Shown here: one piece after another, positions 1-8,216 of the stretch
Layout of the letters: each line of letters starts with the position of its first letter
Numbering within the stretch: position 1 is the first letter of the stretch
Source: a bacterium
Lineage (GTDB): Bacteria > Verrucomicrobiota > Kiritimatiellia > UBA8416
DNA length: 17,625 nt
Assembly: GCA_020048935.1 (NCBI GenBank)
Contig: JAIFLS010000174.1
Span: 1-17,625, forward strand
Reading direction: 5' to 3'
Notes under the pieces: model-generated
Seen by the model: the letters and a program-made list of their open reading frames with translations, nothing else
The model's database searches: none
What the model was told of the DNA's origin: nothing
Translations under genes and position numbers: made by a program

Positions 1-209
1 AGGCCGCCGCGCTGCTGGAAACCGTCTTTGCGGATTATCCCGACGCCGCCTTCCTGGATGAAATGCTGATGCACTGGGCAAAAGTGGCTTACAAACTGGG
101 TGACAAGGAAATGTCCAAGGCGAAACTGCGACAATTGATCTTCGATTACCCATCGAGTTCGCACGTCAGCGAGGCGCAGAAGAAACTGGCGGCAATGGAG
201 GCGCAATGA
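1..209 (+). CDS. C-terminal end of a TPR protein (5'-truncated by the window edge)
   Basis: The open frame enters from the left edge (first full codon at position 3) and stops at TGA 207-209. The 68 visible residues form helix pairs of TPR/Sel1-like character. FADYPDAAFLDE and FDYPSSSHVSEAQKKL are typical of the TPR blocks in YbgF- and BamD-like envelope proteins, where a helix ends in YP and the next begins with small residues and A. The stop overlaps the next start as ATGA, so the gene is probably translationally coupled to the giant gene downstream. Similar YP-type helices close both downstream giant proteins, so this could be a related protein or a third paralogue; too little is visible to decide. 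Function is inferred only as periplasmic scaffold or protein-protein interaction. Confidence 0.75.
   Translation, partial: AAALLETVFADYPDAAFLDEMLMHWAKVAYKLGDKEMSKAKLRQLIFDYPSSSHVSEAQKKLAAMEAQ
197..201 (+). promoter_or_regulatory. Ribosome binding site for giant gene A
   Basis: GGAGG lies 4 nt upstream of the ATG at 206, inside the end of the preceding TPR gene. With the ATGA stop/start overlap it supports ATG 206 as the true start, even though the 5' coding region consists of repeat-like DNA. A later in-frame ATG at 338 lies inside the repeat and has no comparable site. Confidence 0.55.
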
Positions 210-3200
210 GAAGGCAGGCGGGAGAGGGGAGAGGGGCGAGGGACGAGGGAAGAAAGGCTGAATACTCAACGCCCAACGCCCAACGCCCAACTACGAACGC
301 CCAATTACCAGCAACAAACTCTGGCTGTTTTCCTTGGATGTTGGATGTTGGATGTTGGGTGTTGGGTGTTCGTTCAGGAATCCGCTTGGCCGCATGCCTG
401 CTGCTGACGTTTGGGCCTGTGTCTCCCGCGTTCGCGGCGGCGTTTGATGAGCAGCGGACGGCGATGAAGGGGACCGTGGCGACTCAGCCGGAATCGGCGA
501 TGCTGGCGCTGCTGCAAGTCGGGTTGGCGGAAGGCAAGACGGTCCCGGCGATTGCCGAGGTTCGAAAGTGGCTGGCGCAGAACCGCCCGCAGGATGCTCT
601 GCTGTTCTATCATGCGGGGCGCGCCGCCGAACTCAGTGGCGACTGGAAAGGGGCGGTTTCGCTCTACCAGCAGTATCTGGCTGCCGCCGACCTGGAATCA
701 GCCACGGCCGATGAGGCGGTCTATGCGGTCTATACCCTGTTGATTGAACGGCTGGGTGATACCGCCGGTGCCTACGCCTTTCAACGCAACGAGGGTAGTC
801 GGTTGATGGCCTGTCCGCGGGCGAAGCAGTTCGACCAGTGGTTCCTGGATCAGGCCGTCTCACGCAATGACGCCACGGCTGTGGCCCAGCGCCTGAGTGC
901 CTGCATCGAGGCCGGACTTCCCTCGGATCTTCTGAACGCCCGCTACAACCGGTATTTCCGCTGGCTGCTGGGCACGGTCGATGGCTACTTCGATGCGCCG
1001 AATTCGGTGTTGACACAGGTCCAGTACGATGCCATCAAGGACCTTTGTGATGTGATGACGCATGATGAGGAAATGAAACTGCGTCTCGACTGGGCGGTAT
1101 CAGTGAAGGCCTACAGTTTGGCAAAGGTCGGTGACCAGTCTAAAGCAAAAGTGGTCAGACGCCCCAAAGGGAAAATAAAGGGGTTTGCTAATCCGACGGA
1201 TAAGAATCTGTCTAAAACGGAGAAGCAGAAGAAAGCCGCCGATGCGAAGGCCGCGGCAGCCCAGGTGGTCGAGGAAAAGCAGCTTGAACTCGGTGATGAG
1301 GTAAGTCCTCCTATTGCCGAGTCGGTGGCGCTCCTGGAGAGATATCCACGCTATGTGCTGTGGGTGATGACAGGCTGGGCTGGCGGCGGGAATGGTCCGC
1401 ATTACCGTAACGATCCGAAGAAATACTGGCCGCATGAGGCCGAGGCCAAGATGGCGCCGATACTGGTTGCTTTGGCAAAATTGACGCCAGCCGAAGCGGC
1501 GGAGTTCCTGAATGCGGCGGCTTATGGCGGTTATGTAAACAGTCCGGGCGTTCTTGAGCTCAGTTCGGTGCGTCAGTATGTGAGAGCAACGCCGGACCTG
1601 TGGAACATGCGGAATGGCGTGGTTATTCTTCCGAGGGAATGGAACCAGCTTTCCGATGAAGAAGCGAAGAATTCGGCGCAGAAGTTGGCGCAGATCGCCA
1701 ATCCCCAGATCTCTCTGGTGCGTGCGATCGCGGTTGGAGGCAAGGATTATGACAAGGTCATGGCGGCTTTGCTCGGTTCCGAGGTCTGGCGCCTAGGTCC
1801 GAATGAATTGAACGGTGCCTACGCTGATTCCCTCTGGCACTACTGCGGTAGGCCGGGAGGAAACCAGAAGCGTGATGAGGCAATCAACAAATCGAAGGCG
1901 GTAGCCGCTGCGTTCGCCGCCGGCGATGCGAAGAAGGAAGACCCGGCGGACAAGCGCATCGCGGCGTTCCGGAATTTGTGGACGGATTACAAGTCAGCCC
2001 AGCCGAAGATCCCCGCCGTGCGGGCGCGGATGATGGCAGTGCTGAAATTCACACCTGAATTAGTTCCGGAACTCCTCAAGGACACGAACCCTGATGCTCA
2101 GGGCATCTTGCGGGATGCGCTCGCCGCCGGAATGGAGGATTCGAAAGGGCTGCTAGGGCGTGACGGGCGGGCAAACAGCGTGATCTCCGGCTGGTATGAT
2201 CCATGGATCAACAGGTTGGCTGGAGCCACATACGGAGGAATTGACAGGTTGAAGCCGGACAAGGACCGCTACAAGCCACACCCGCTCGAGCCGGTGTTGC
2301 GCACTGCCGTGGCGGACCGATTGGCGCAAGGGAAGATCGAGCCGTGGCTGACGATGTCGTGGATCAATCTGCAGTTTCCGGAGGACAATACCGAGCAGGT
2401 CAAGTTGATGCAGGCTCTTTTCAAATCGCCGGCTTGGGCGGCGATGCCTTATGACGTTCAGTTTGGCGCACGTGAATGGTTCAAGAAGGATGCGATGTCT
2501 CCGGGGCAGATTGCCTGGGTCGATGCTGCTGACCCGAAGCTTGTATGCAAGGATATGCTGGCGCTGACGAATACGCCCGACGTCGCGACCGCGGCAACGG
2601 CCCTGCAGTCGGCCATCGCCGGTGTCAGGAAATCTCCGGTCAGGATGGAGATTCAGGGAATGGACCTGCTGGGGTCGTTGACGAATACCGTTTTCGCCGA
2701 TCCAAAGGTGTTCGACCAGATCCTGGAGATTGCCGATGCCTTGCGTGATCCGTGCCGGAGTCCCGGCTTGGGCCATCGCCTTCTTCCTCTGTTTAAAGAG
2801 AAGCGGGATCCGGTGATACTGCATCGCGCGGCGAACTACATGTGGAGCCATTGTTTTTATGGAAACCAGCGTGATCCTTTCCCGGCGGTCAGGCAGTTGG
2901 CCGAGTCGTTACTGGATGAGAATCCTGCGACGGCATACGCCATGGCGCGTATCGGATTGAATATCTTTGCCGGTTTGGGCGGGGCATGGGCATTCAATCC
3001 GGCCGCGGACATACCGGCGTTAAAGGCGATCCAGGTCAAGGCGTCGATGAAGCTGGGGTTGATGGAGATTCCGGTGGCGCCGTCCGACCCATCGTATCCG
3101 CTCTACAAGTCGCAGACCGACTGGCTCGCGGGCAATGATGACAGCGCCTGGAGCCTGTGCGAGGAGCATTGGGCACAGCTGCTGCCAGTGCATCGCAATC

Positions 3201-3916
3201 TGACGATTGACTATCTGATGTGGGTCCTTCAGCGGACCATCTACAGTCGCGACGAGGGCCGCCAGGAGGAATTGATCAAGGCCCTGCAGACCTGGGCGGC
3301 CGAGCCGTCTTCGCCAATCAGTTCCGAGCGCAAGGTGGAGATCGAGCTGGCCTACGGCGATATTGCCGTGCAGCGAGGTATGCTCAAGCAGGCACACGAG
3401 ATTTATCAGCGAACCGCGGCGAACAAGGCGTTTGATGGCTTGCTGGTCAAGCACGAGGCGACCTTGCGGAAGGCGCGGGTCGAGCGGATGGTCAAGGACT
3501 ATGACGGGGCATTGAATACGCTCAATGAACTGGCCCTTGAAAAAGTGCCCGAAATATGGAGTCCGATCCGTTACGCGATGGCCGAGGTCTATTACGACAT
3601 GGAGGATTTCGACGGTGCCAATGACCAGGTCAGCGCGATCCTGAATCGGCAGGCGGACCATGCGGATGCCAAGATCATGCAGGGCAAGCTGCTGATCAAG
3701 CGCCAGAAACTGATGGGCCAAGATCATGCAGGGCAAGCTGCTGATCAAGCGCCAGAAACTGATGGAGGCAACCGAGGTGGAGCTCGGCAATGTCAGCACC
3801 AAGCAGACCCTCGTGCCGGGCGAAAAGCTCAAGGTGACGCTGAGCGATCCGACCCTGGCCGTCTCGGGGGCCGGTACGGAAATCGAGGTGGTGGTGTGGG
3901 CGACATCGGGGGATAG
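206..3916 (+). CDS. Giant exported TPR protein A, N-terminal fragment (frame broken at 3717)
   Basis: This is the N-terminal half of a protein that would be 2,653 residues (206-8216) if one copy of the 49-bp duplication at 3668-3765 were removed. Residues 1-60 are a long, repeat-derived leader. Residues about 59-77 form a hydrophobic core ending in PAFAAAFDE, a good Sec signal peptidase I site, so the protein is probably periplasmic or surface-exposed. The rest is alpha-helical with TPR-like pairs, for example at residues 128-160 (ALLFYHAGRAAELSGDW) and towards the end (YYDMEDFDGANDQVSAIL). Residues about 312-361 are a Lys/Ala-rich insertion absent from paralogue B. After 3717 the frame is wrong: the last residues are out-of-frame reading to the stop at 3916. 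It matches giant gene B along its length (RAKQFDQWF versus RARQFDRWF). Function is unknown; scaffold for the ExbB/ExbD motor is inference. Confidence 0.8.
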   Translation: MRRQAGEGRGARDEGRKAEYSTPNAQRPTTNAQLPATNSGCFPWMLDVGCWVLGVRSGIRLAACLLLTFGPVSPAFAAAFDEQRTAMKGTVATQPESAMLALLQVGLAEGKTVPAIAEVRKWLAQNRPQDALLFYHAGRAAELSGDWKGAVSLYQQYLAAADLESATADEAVYAVYTLLIERLGDTAGAYAFQRNEGSRLMACPRAKQFDQWFLDQAVSRNDATAVAQRLSACIEAGLPSDLLNARYNRYFRWLLGTVDGYFDAPNSVLTQVQYDAIKDLCDVMTHDEEMKLRLDWAVSVKAYSLAKVGDQSKAKVVRRPKGKIKGFANPTDKNLSKTEKQKKAADAKAAAAQVVEEKQLELGDEVSPPIAESVALLERYPRYVLWVMTGWAGGGNGPHYRNDPKKYWPHEAEAKMAPILVALAKLTPAEAAEFLNAAAYGGYVNSPGVLELSSVRQYVRATPDLWNMRNGVVILPREWNQLSDEEAKNSAQKLAQIANPQISLVRAIAVGGKDYDKVMAALLGSEVWRLGPNELNGAYADSLWHYCGRPGGNQKRDEAINKSKAVAAAFAAGDAKKEDPADKRIAAFRNLWTDYKSAQPKIPAVRARMMAVLKFTPELVPELLKDTNPDAQGILRDALAAGMEDSKGLLGRDGRANSVISGWYDPWINRLAGATYGGIDRLKPDKDRYKPHPLEPVLRTAVADRLAQGKIEPWLTMSWINLQFPEDNTEQVKLMQALFKSPAWAAMPYDVQFGAREWFKKDAMSPGQIAWVDAADPKLVCKDMLALTNTPDVATAATALQSAIAGVRKSPVRMEIQGMDLLGSLTNTVFADPKVFDQILEIADALRDPCRSPGLGHRLLPLFKEKRDPVILHRAANYMWSHCFYGNQRDPFPAVRQLAESLLDENPATAYAMARIGLNIFAGLGGAWAFNPAADIPALKAIQVKASMKLGLMEIPVAPSDPSYPLYKSQTDWLAGNDDSAWSLCEEHWAQLLPVHRNLTIDYLMWVLQRTIYSRDEGRQEELIKALQTWAAEPSSPISSERKVEIELAYGDIAVQRGMLKQAHEIYQRTAANKAFDGLLVKHEATLRKARVERMVKDYDGALNTLNELALEKVPEIWSPIRYAMAEVYYDMEDFDGANDQVSAILNRQADHADAKIMQGKLLIKRQKLMGQDHAGQAADQAPETDGGNRGGARQCQHQADPRAGRKAQGDAERSDPGRLGGRYGNRGGGVGDIGG
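219..253 (+). repeat. Purine-rich GGGAG/GGGCGAG tract in the leader of gene A
   Basis: This is a low-complexity G/A run of near-repeats (GGAGAGGGGAGAGGGGCGAG, then GGACGAGGGA) directly after the start codon of giant gene A. It is translated as a Gly/Arg/Glu-rich stretch (GEGRGARDEG). It does not look like normal N-terminal coding sequence and is probably intergenic-type repeat DNA captured by the open frame. Confidence 0.6.
266..372. repeat. Inverted repeat of CCCAACG / GTTGGGTG words (copy 1)
   Basis: The left arm (266-304) is built from AACGCCCAACGCCCAAC-type units. The right arm (333-372) is built from GTTGGATGTTGG and GTTGGGTGTTGGG units, so the arms can pair imperfectly across a loop of about 28 nt. 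It lies inside the coding sequence of giant gene A and reads as the odd leader (TPNAQRPTTNAQ on the left, WMLDVGCWVLGV on the right). The same word family recurs at 16096-16191, so this is a dispersed repeat and not gene-specific sequence. Confidence 0.8.
3668..3765 (+). repeat. Perfect 49-bp tandem duplication that breaks giant gene A
   Basis: Positions 3668-3716 and 3717-3765 are identical over 49 bases (each begins GCCAAGATCATGCAGGGC and ends AAACTGATGG), with no spacer. As 49 is not a multiple of 3, the second copy moves the reading frame by +1. Removing one copy gives a continuous reading, HADAKIMQGKLL...QKLMEATEVEL. This aligns without a gap to HADALILRGKIH...RKLVEATEIEL in paralogue B. 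It is either a recent slippage or duplication mutation or an assembly artefact. Confidence 0.95.
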
Positions 3917-6900
3917 GGAACAGTTCTTCCTGCGGCAGTTCGGCGACCAGAAGACGAAGTTCCGCGGAGAGGTCGCCACGGTGCTGGGTGCCCCGAAACC
4001 GGATGATCGTGTACTGCAGGTTATCGGCGATGATGAGATCTTCTATGCCTACTCCGAGCGTTTCCGCAAGAAGATGAACAATCTGGAAGAGAAGCGCGGC
4101 GGTCCGATTTCCGTTGCTTCCGATGCGCTTCTGATGGTCTCCGGGCGCCGGTTGTTGACCGAGGCGGAGCAGCGCGTGGCGGATATGCAGGCGCAGATGA
4201 AGGCTCTGCATGCCAGCGCGGCGGCGATCAAGGTACGCCAGGCGAACGCGGCCGATGCCAAGGTGTTCAAGGCGGATTCGGATGCGCCGGGATTGCAGGA
4301 GATAGCGGTGGAAACCCTGTTGAAGCCGGGCAAACCGATCCATGTGCGAGTGATCGACCACGACCTCAGTCGCACCGCGCAGATTGATGAGGCCCAGGTC
4401 AGCATCTCCGCGTCCAGCGGTGACTCCATTGGACGGATTGTCTTAAAGGAAACCGGCACGCATACCGGCTGGTTCGAGGGCCGTATTCCCACGGCGGGGG
4501 CGCAGGCGATGGCGTATGCCGCGGATTCGGAGCCTGGACGCAACCCCAACATGGTGATCAGTGCGAATCCGGATTATCCGCCCTGGCGGCCGGTCGCTGT
4601 GGCTGGGAAAGCCCCGGAATTCAGGGTTGACCTCAACGACAACGTGGCCCTCGGGGAGATGACCATCACGGCGAGGGAACAGGGGGCGAAGCTCAGGAGT
4701 TTCGTCGTTTACGCCGGGATGAACGCGAATGGTATGACGGCGGTGACCGCCTATCCCAAGGATATGGTTTCGCTTGCAAAGCCCTGGCATCCGAGCGTCA
4801 CGATCATGAACGACTCCGACCGCTATCATGCCAGCAACGAGCGGTCGGTCTACGACTTCGGGGATATCCAGAATCATGTTGAACGCGGCTGGTTGAGCCA
4901 GCAGTTTGCCGCGGGCATCGCGGAGAATGTGTCCGGTCCGTCGGTGGCGATGACCAACTCGATCCCTGCCAAGGTCACGTGGAGGCGCCAGAATAATCAT
5001 CACAACTCGCATGTGATCTACCGTTTCCGTGGCTACTTCCACGAGCCTGCCGACGTCATGCGCCGTTTCAAGGTGGTGCTTGGTAAATACGTGGTTCCGG
5101 CGAACACACACCCGAGTGTGGCTAATCCCCCGCAGTTCCTGCTGGCCGTGGATGGCCAGCCGATCACGAGCAAGGATAAGCCGGATATCCTTGAAGGCGA
5201 GAGACTCTTGAAGCCGGGTCTGCACCGTTTTGAAATCTGGGCGACGGGGTGGGACTGTACCGTCGGCTTCGGGCGTAGCGTTAATGTGCTCGCGAATCTC
5301 GATGATCCTGCGAAATTGACGGACTGCCCGGACAGCTTCTTTGATCCGGAAACGTTCCCGGAGGGAATGCTGGCACTCCGTTGTCCGAGGGCTGACATAA
5401 CGGCTGAAGGCGAAGGCACTGCGTTCAAAGTCAAGTTTGCCCCTGGTTCGAAGGCGCGATTAATTAGTTTGGTGTTCATGGGGCAGGAGGGCCCTGTGCC
5501 CGTGCTGAACCGCATCAGCCTTCTTGACGCGGCAGGCAAGCAGGTCCTTCCGGTCCCTGCGGATTTTGCCGAGCTCAACAAGAACAGCACGCTGGAAATC
5601 CTGACGGGGGATAAAGTCACGGTGCGCTATGTGGATGACCGCTTTGTAACCCTTAACAAGGAAACGCACGAGCGGTTTCTCGACGTGATGTTCAGCAATG
5701 CCCGGATCAATTTTGAGTTCTTCGAGATGCGCAAGGACCGTAACGACAATGACGAGCCATACTATGAGCGGCAATTGCGCTTCGCCCATGGGCAGCCGGT
5801 GCTGCTGACCGTGGTCGATCCTGACATGGATATTTCGCCGGATGTGGACACGGTGACGGTCTCCGTGCAGAACAGCGACGGTGTGAAACGTGATTTCAAG
5901 GCTGCTGAAGACCCGCGTGAGCCGGGGATCTTCAGGGTGTGGGTCAAACCCGTGACCGGCGCGCCAGCGGCAGACGATGAGATCCAGGTCAAGGAGGGAG
6001 GCTCACTGACCGCTCTCTACCGTGATGCCGAGAACACCGATCCGGGCGTCCCCGCCGATCGTCTGGCTTCCATTCGGCACGCGGCATACGAGTCACCGGT
6101 CCTGCGCCTCTCGCATTCGACGGTGACCCCGATTGACTTCAAGCACCTTCCGTATCCGCTGGTGGCGAAGGACCTCCGGCCTGGTTTTGACCGGTTGAAT
6201 ATGCTCGATGCGACCAAGGATACCCCGCTCGGACTTGGCGGTAGGGATGTCGTTAAACAACTTCCGTCGGCGTCGGGGATGGTGCTGCCGCGCTGGTCGG
6301 TTCAAAATACAATGCATGAGGCTGGGAAGGCGCCCGCCGGTGGCTTCGCCGCTGTGCATGGGCAGATGATGTACTTCGAGATCGAGGCACCTCATCTCGC
6401 CTTGCGGATGGGTTCGGTGGCCGAGGTCTTTGTGCAAACCCAGTCAGGTCGGGCCGTCGTGGGAACGAATGCCGCCGAGTCGGCTGCCGTGCCGTTCGAC
6501 ATCACTGTTCCAGGCACGATGAAACTGAATGCGCGGCTGGCGATGTTGGAAAGGTATGAGGATGCCTGGCGTGCCACACCGCAAATTCCGATCTATATAA
6601 ATGGCAATCGGCCGCTTCCGCCGGATGCCGTCCGGGGAAGAACGCAGAATACGGCGCTTTTCCAGTGCGAAGTGCCATTGATCGCGGCTGTGCTGCCTGA
6701 GGACGGCGTGTTGAATATCAGTGCCGAGGAAAAATATGAACGACGTATTGTCGACGGTCACGGGTTGGTGGTGCGTCCGGATGAAACGGTTTATGTCGGG
6801 TTCCGCTATTCGGCCAAGGATGGTAGTGAACAGTGGCTGACAGGATCGGCGAAGGTGATCGCGCATCCGGTGTTGGATGTGCTCGAGGAAGATCACCGCA

Positions 6901-8216
6901 CCTCGATGACGGAGGCTTACGTCGGGGAGAACCTCTACCTGCGTGTGGTGGATCTCGGTGCAGACCGGAGCGATGGCAGTGACAAAGTCAGCGTCCTGAT
7001 GCAGGCCAAGTCCGGCGCGAAGCTATCGGTGGACCTGCTGGAAGTCGATACCCATTCGGGTGTTTTCAAGGGGGCCGTGCCCTTGACATACGCGAAGAGT
7101 GGCCCCCTCGCGCAGGGTTATGATGTCCGCCAGGAGGGGTTCCCCGTGGTCTACAGCGATCTGATGGGCTGCTTGTATGCGTCTGCATCGGGTCTGAAGA
7201 CACCCCCTGTCCCGGTCACGATACGCAAGGGGGCGGATGGGGATATCGTCCCGTTCTCGAAGCAGTACGATGACCCCGATATCGCCATGCGGACGCAGTT
7301 TGCCCTGGCGGAAGGTTTCCTTGAGATGGCCAAGCATCACCGGACGCGTGGCGATGAGCAGGAGGCGGTTCGTGAATATGACCAGGCCCGGCGTCTGCTG
7401 GCCGCCGTGGTCGATCAGTTCCGCGAGGCGGAAACCCGGGCTCATGCGGAGTACCTGCTGGGTAACCTGACGCAGGAAGAGGCCGATGCCACCGCGGCCG
7501 GTGAGCTGCAGCAGGAGCGCTACCGGGCGGCGCTGGCGCGGTTCATGAACGTCACCGGATCGTATCCCGATACCGTGCATGCCTCCAAGGCCCAGTTCAA
7601 GATCGCGACCATCTACGAGAAACTCAATGAACCGGATATCGCCGCCCAGGAGTATGTCAAGCTGGCCTACAAGTATCCGCAGTCGGAGTTCCTGGCCATG
7701 TCGATGGCTCGGCTGGGCACGCATTTCCTGCGCAAGGCTGACGCCTATGAGAAACAAGCGGCCGCGTTACTGGAAAAAACCGACAACAAGGATGCGCAGT
7801 TCGAAGGGACCGCGATTCAGAAGATGGCGGTGAAGGAGTATCTGAATTCCGGCAGTATTTTCGCAAGCCTGCTGCAGCGTTTCCCGAGTCACGAGCTGGC
7901 GGGGCAGGGCGGCCTGCGGGCGGGCCAGGCTTACATGCGGGCCGAGTCCACACGGCAGGCGCTGAGGATCTTCCTGACGGTGGTTGAAAACGAAAGTTAT
8001 GATGGGCCGGAGATCCGGGCCCAGGCGATGTACTGGGCGGGCATGTGCTACGAGAAAATCAAGGAACCGATGGCAGCGTATGCGATTTATAAACGATTAA
8101 CCTATGACTTCCCGGAGAGCAAATGGGCGGCCTACGCACGTGGTCAGCTCTCGCAGGATCGGATGCTGACGCTCGAAACCGACCTGGAAATCAAACGTTT
8201 GGAGGAGCAGCAATGA
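3726..8216 (+). CDS. Giant exported protein A, C-terminal fragment: Ig-like repeats, then TPRs
   Basis: This continues giant gene A after the 49-bp duplication. The apparent start at 3726 is an ATG inside the duplicate without a ribosome binding site, so it is probably not a real start. The fragment is beta-rich, with four copies of an Ig-like motif at 3813-3989, 4320-4496, 5781-5960 and 6915-7094 (pattern: PG.P...VID.D, then ASSGD, then L.ETGTHTGWFEG). A module at about 5013-5250 resembles PA14-type beta sandwiches (YRFRGYFHEP, LLAVDGQPI, LKPGLHRFEIWA). From about 7260 it becomes helical TPR (AHAEYLLGNL, AQFKIATIYEKL, EYVKLAYKYP) and ends DFPESKWAAYARGQL. The stop overlaps the start of gene B as ATGA. 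It is probably an envelope or surface structural protein; the exact role is unknown. Confidence 0.8.
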   Translation: MQGKLLIKRQKLMEATEVELGNVSTKQTLVPGEKLKVTLSDPTLAVSGAGTEIEVVVWATSGDREQFFLRQFGDQKTKFRGEVATVLGAPKPDDRVLQVIGDDEIFYAYSERFRKKMNNLEEKRGGPISVASDALLMVSGRRLLTEAEQRVADMQAQMKALHASAAAIKVRQANAADAKVFKADSDAPGLQEIAVETLLKPGKPIHVRVIDHDLSRTAQIDEAQVSISASSGDSIGRIVLKETGTHTGWFEGRIPTAGAQAMAYAADSEPGRNPNMVISANPDYPPWRPVAVAGKAPEFRVDLNDNVALGEMTITAREQGAKLRSFVVYAGMNANGMTAVTAYPKDMVSLAKPWHPSVTIMNDSDRYHASNERSVYDFGDIQNHVERGWLSQQFAAGIAENVSGPSVAMTNSIPAKVTWRRQNNHHNSHVIYRFRGYFHEPADVMRRFKVVLGKYVVPANTHPSVANPPQFLLAVDGQPITSKDKPDILEGERLLKPGLHRFEIWATGWDCTVGFGRSVNVLANLDDPAKLTDCPDSFFDPETFPEGMLALRCPRADITAEGEGTAFKVKFAPGSKARLISLVFMGQEGPVPVLNRISLLDAAGKQVLPVPADFAELNKNSTLEILTGDKVTVRYVDDRFVTLNKETHERFLDVMFSNARINFEFFEMRKDRNDNDEPYYERQLRFAHGQPVLLTVVDPDMDISPDVDTVTVSVQNSDGVKRDFKAAEDPREPGIFRVWVKPVTGAPAADDEIQVKEGGSLTALYRDAENTDPGVPADRLASIRHAAYESPVLRLSHSTVTPIDFKHLPYPLVAKDLRPGFDRLNMLDATKDTPLGLGGRDVVKQLPSASGMVLPRWSVQNTMHEAGKAPAGGFAAVHGQMMYFEIEAPHLALRMGSVAEVFVQTQSGRAVVGTNAAESAAVPFDITVPGTMKLNARLAMLERYEDAWRATPQIPIYINGNRPLPPDAVRGRTQNTALFQCEVPLIAAVLPEDGVLNISAEEKYERRIVDGHGLVVRPDETVYVGFRYSAKDGSEQWLTGSAKVIAHPVLDVLEEDHRTSMTEAYVGENLYLRVVDLGADRSDGSDKVSVLMQAKSGAKLSVDLLEVDTHSGVFKGAVPLTYAKSGPLAQGYDVRQEGFPVVYSDLMGCLYASASGLKTPPVPVTIRKGADGDIVPFSKQYDDPDIAMRTQFALAEGFLEMAKHHRTRGDEQEAVREYDQARRLLAAVVDQFREAETRAHAEYLLGNLTQEEADATAAGELQQERYRAALARFMNVTGSYPDTVHASKAQFKIATIYEKLNEPDIAAQEYVKLAYKYPQSEFLAMSMARLGTHFLRKADAYEKQAAALLEKTDNKDAQFEGTAIQKMAVKEYLNSGSIFASLLQRFPSHELAGQGGLRAGQAYMRAESTRQALRIFLTVVENESYDGPEIRAQAMYWAGMCYEKIKEPMAAYAIYKRLTYDFPESKWAAYARGQLSQDRMLTLETDLEIKRLEEQQ
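8201..8205 (+). promoter_or_regulatory. Ribosome binding site for giant gene B
   Basis: GGAGG sits 7 nt upstream of ATG 8213, within the last codons of giant gene A. With the ATGA overlap it fixes the start of gene B at 8213 (or the adjacent in-frame ATG at 8216), not at further upstream in-frame codons, which lie inside gene A. Confidence 0.65.

Noticed and set aside
266..372. CRISPR-like array
   Set aside because: The units are short, degenerate and adjacent, in two opposed arms. There are no regular spacers and no cas genes nearby.
3726..3728. Real independent start of a second gene at ATG 3726
   Set aside because: The ATG exists only because of the 49-bp duplication, lacks a Shine-Dalgarno, and falls in the middle of a TPR helix that is continuous in paralogue B.
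3020..3979. 319-codon open frame on the minus strand
   Set aside because: It lies wholly antisense to giant gene A, is rich in Arg/His/Leu as expected for the complement of GC-rich coding DNA, and spans the duplication boundary. The plus frames show clear homology to paralogue B.
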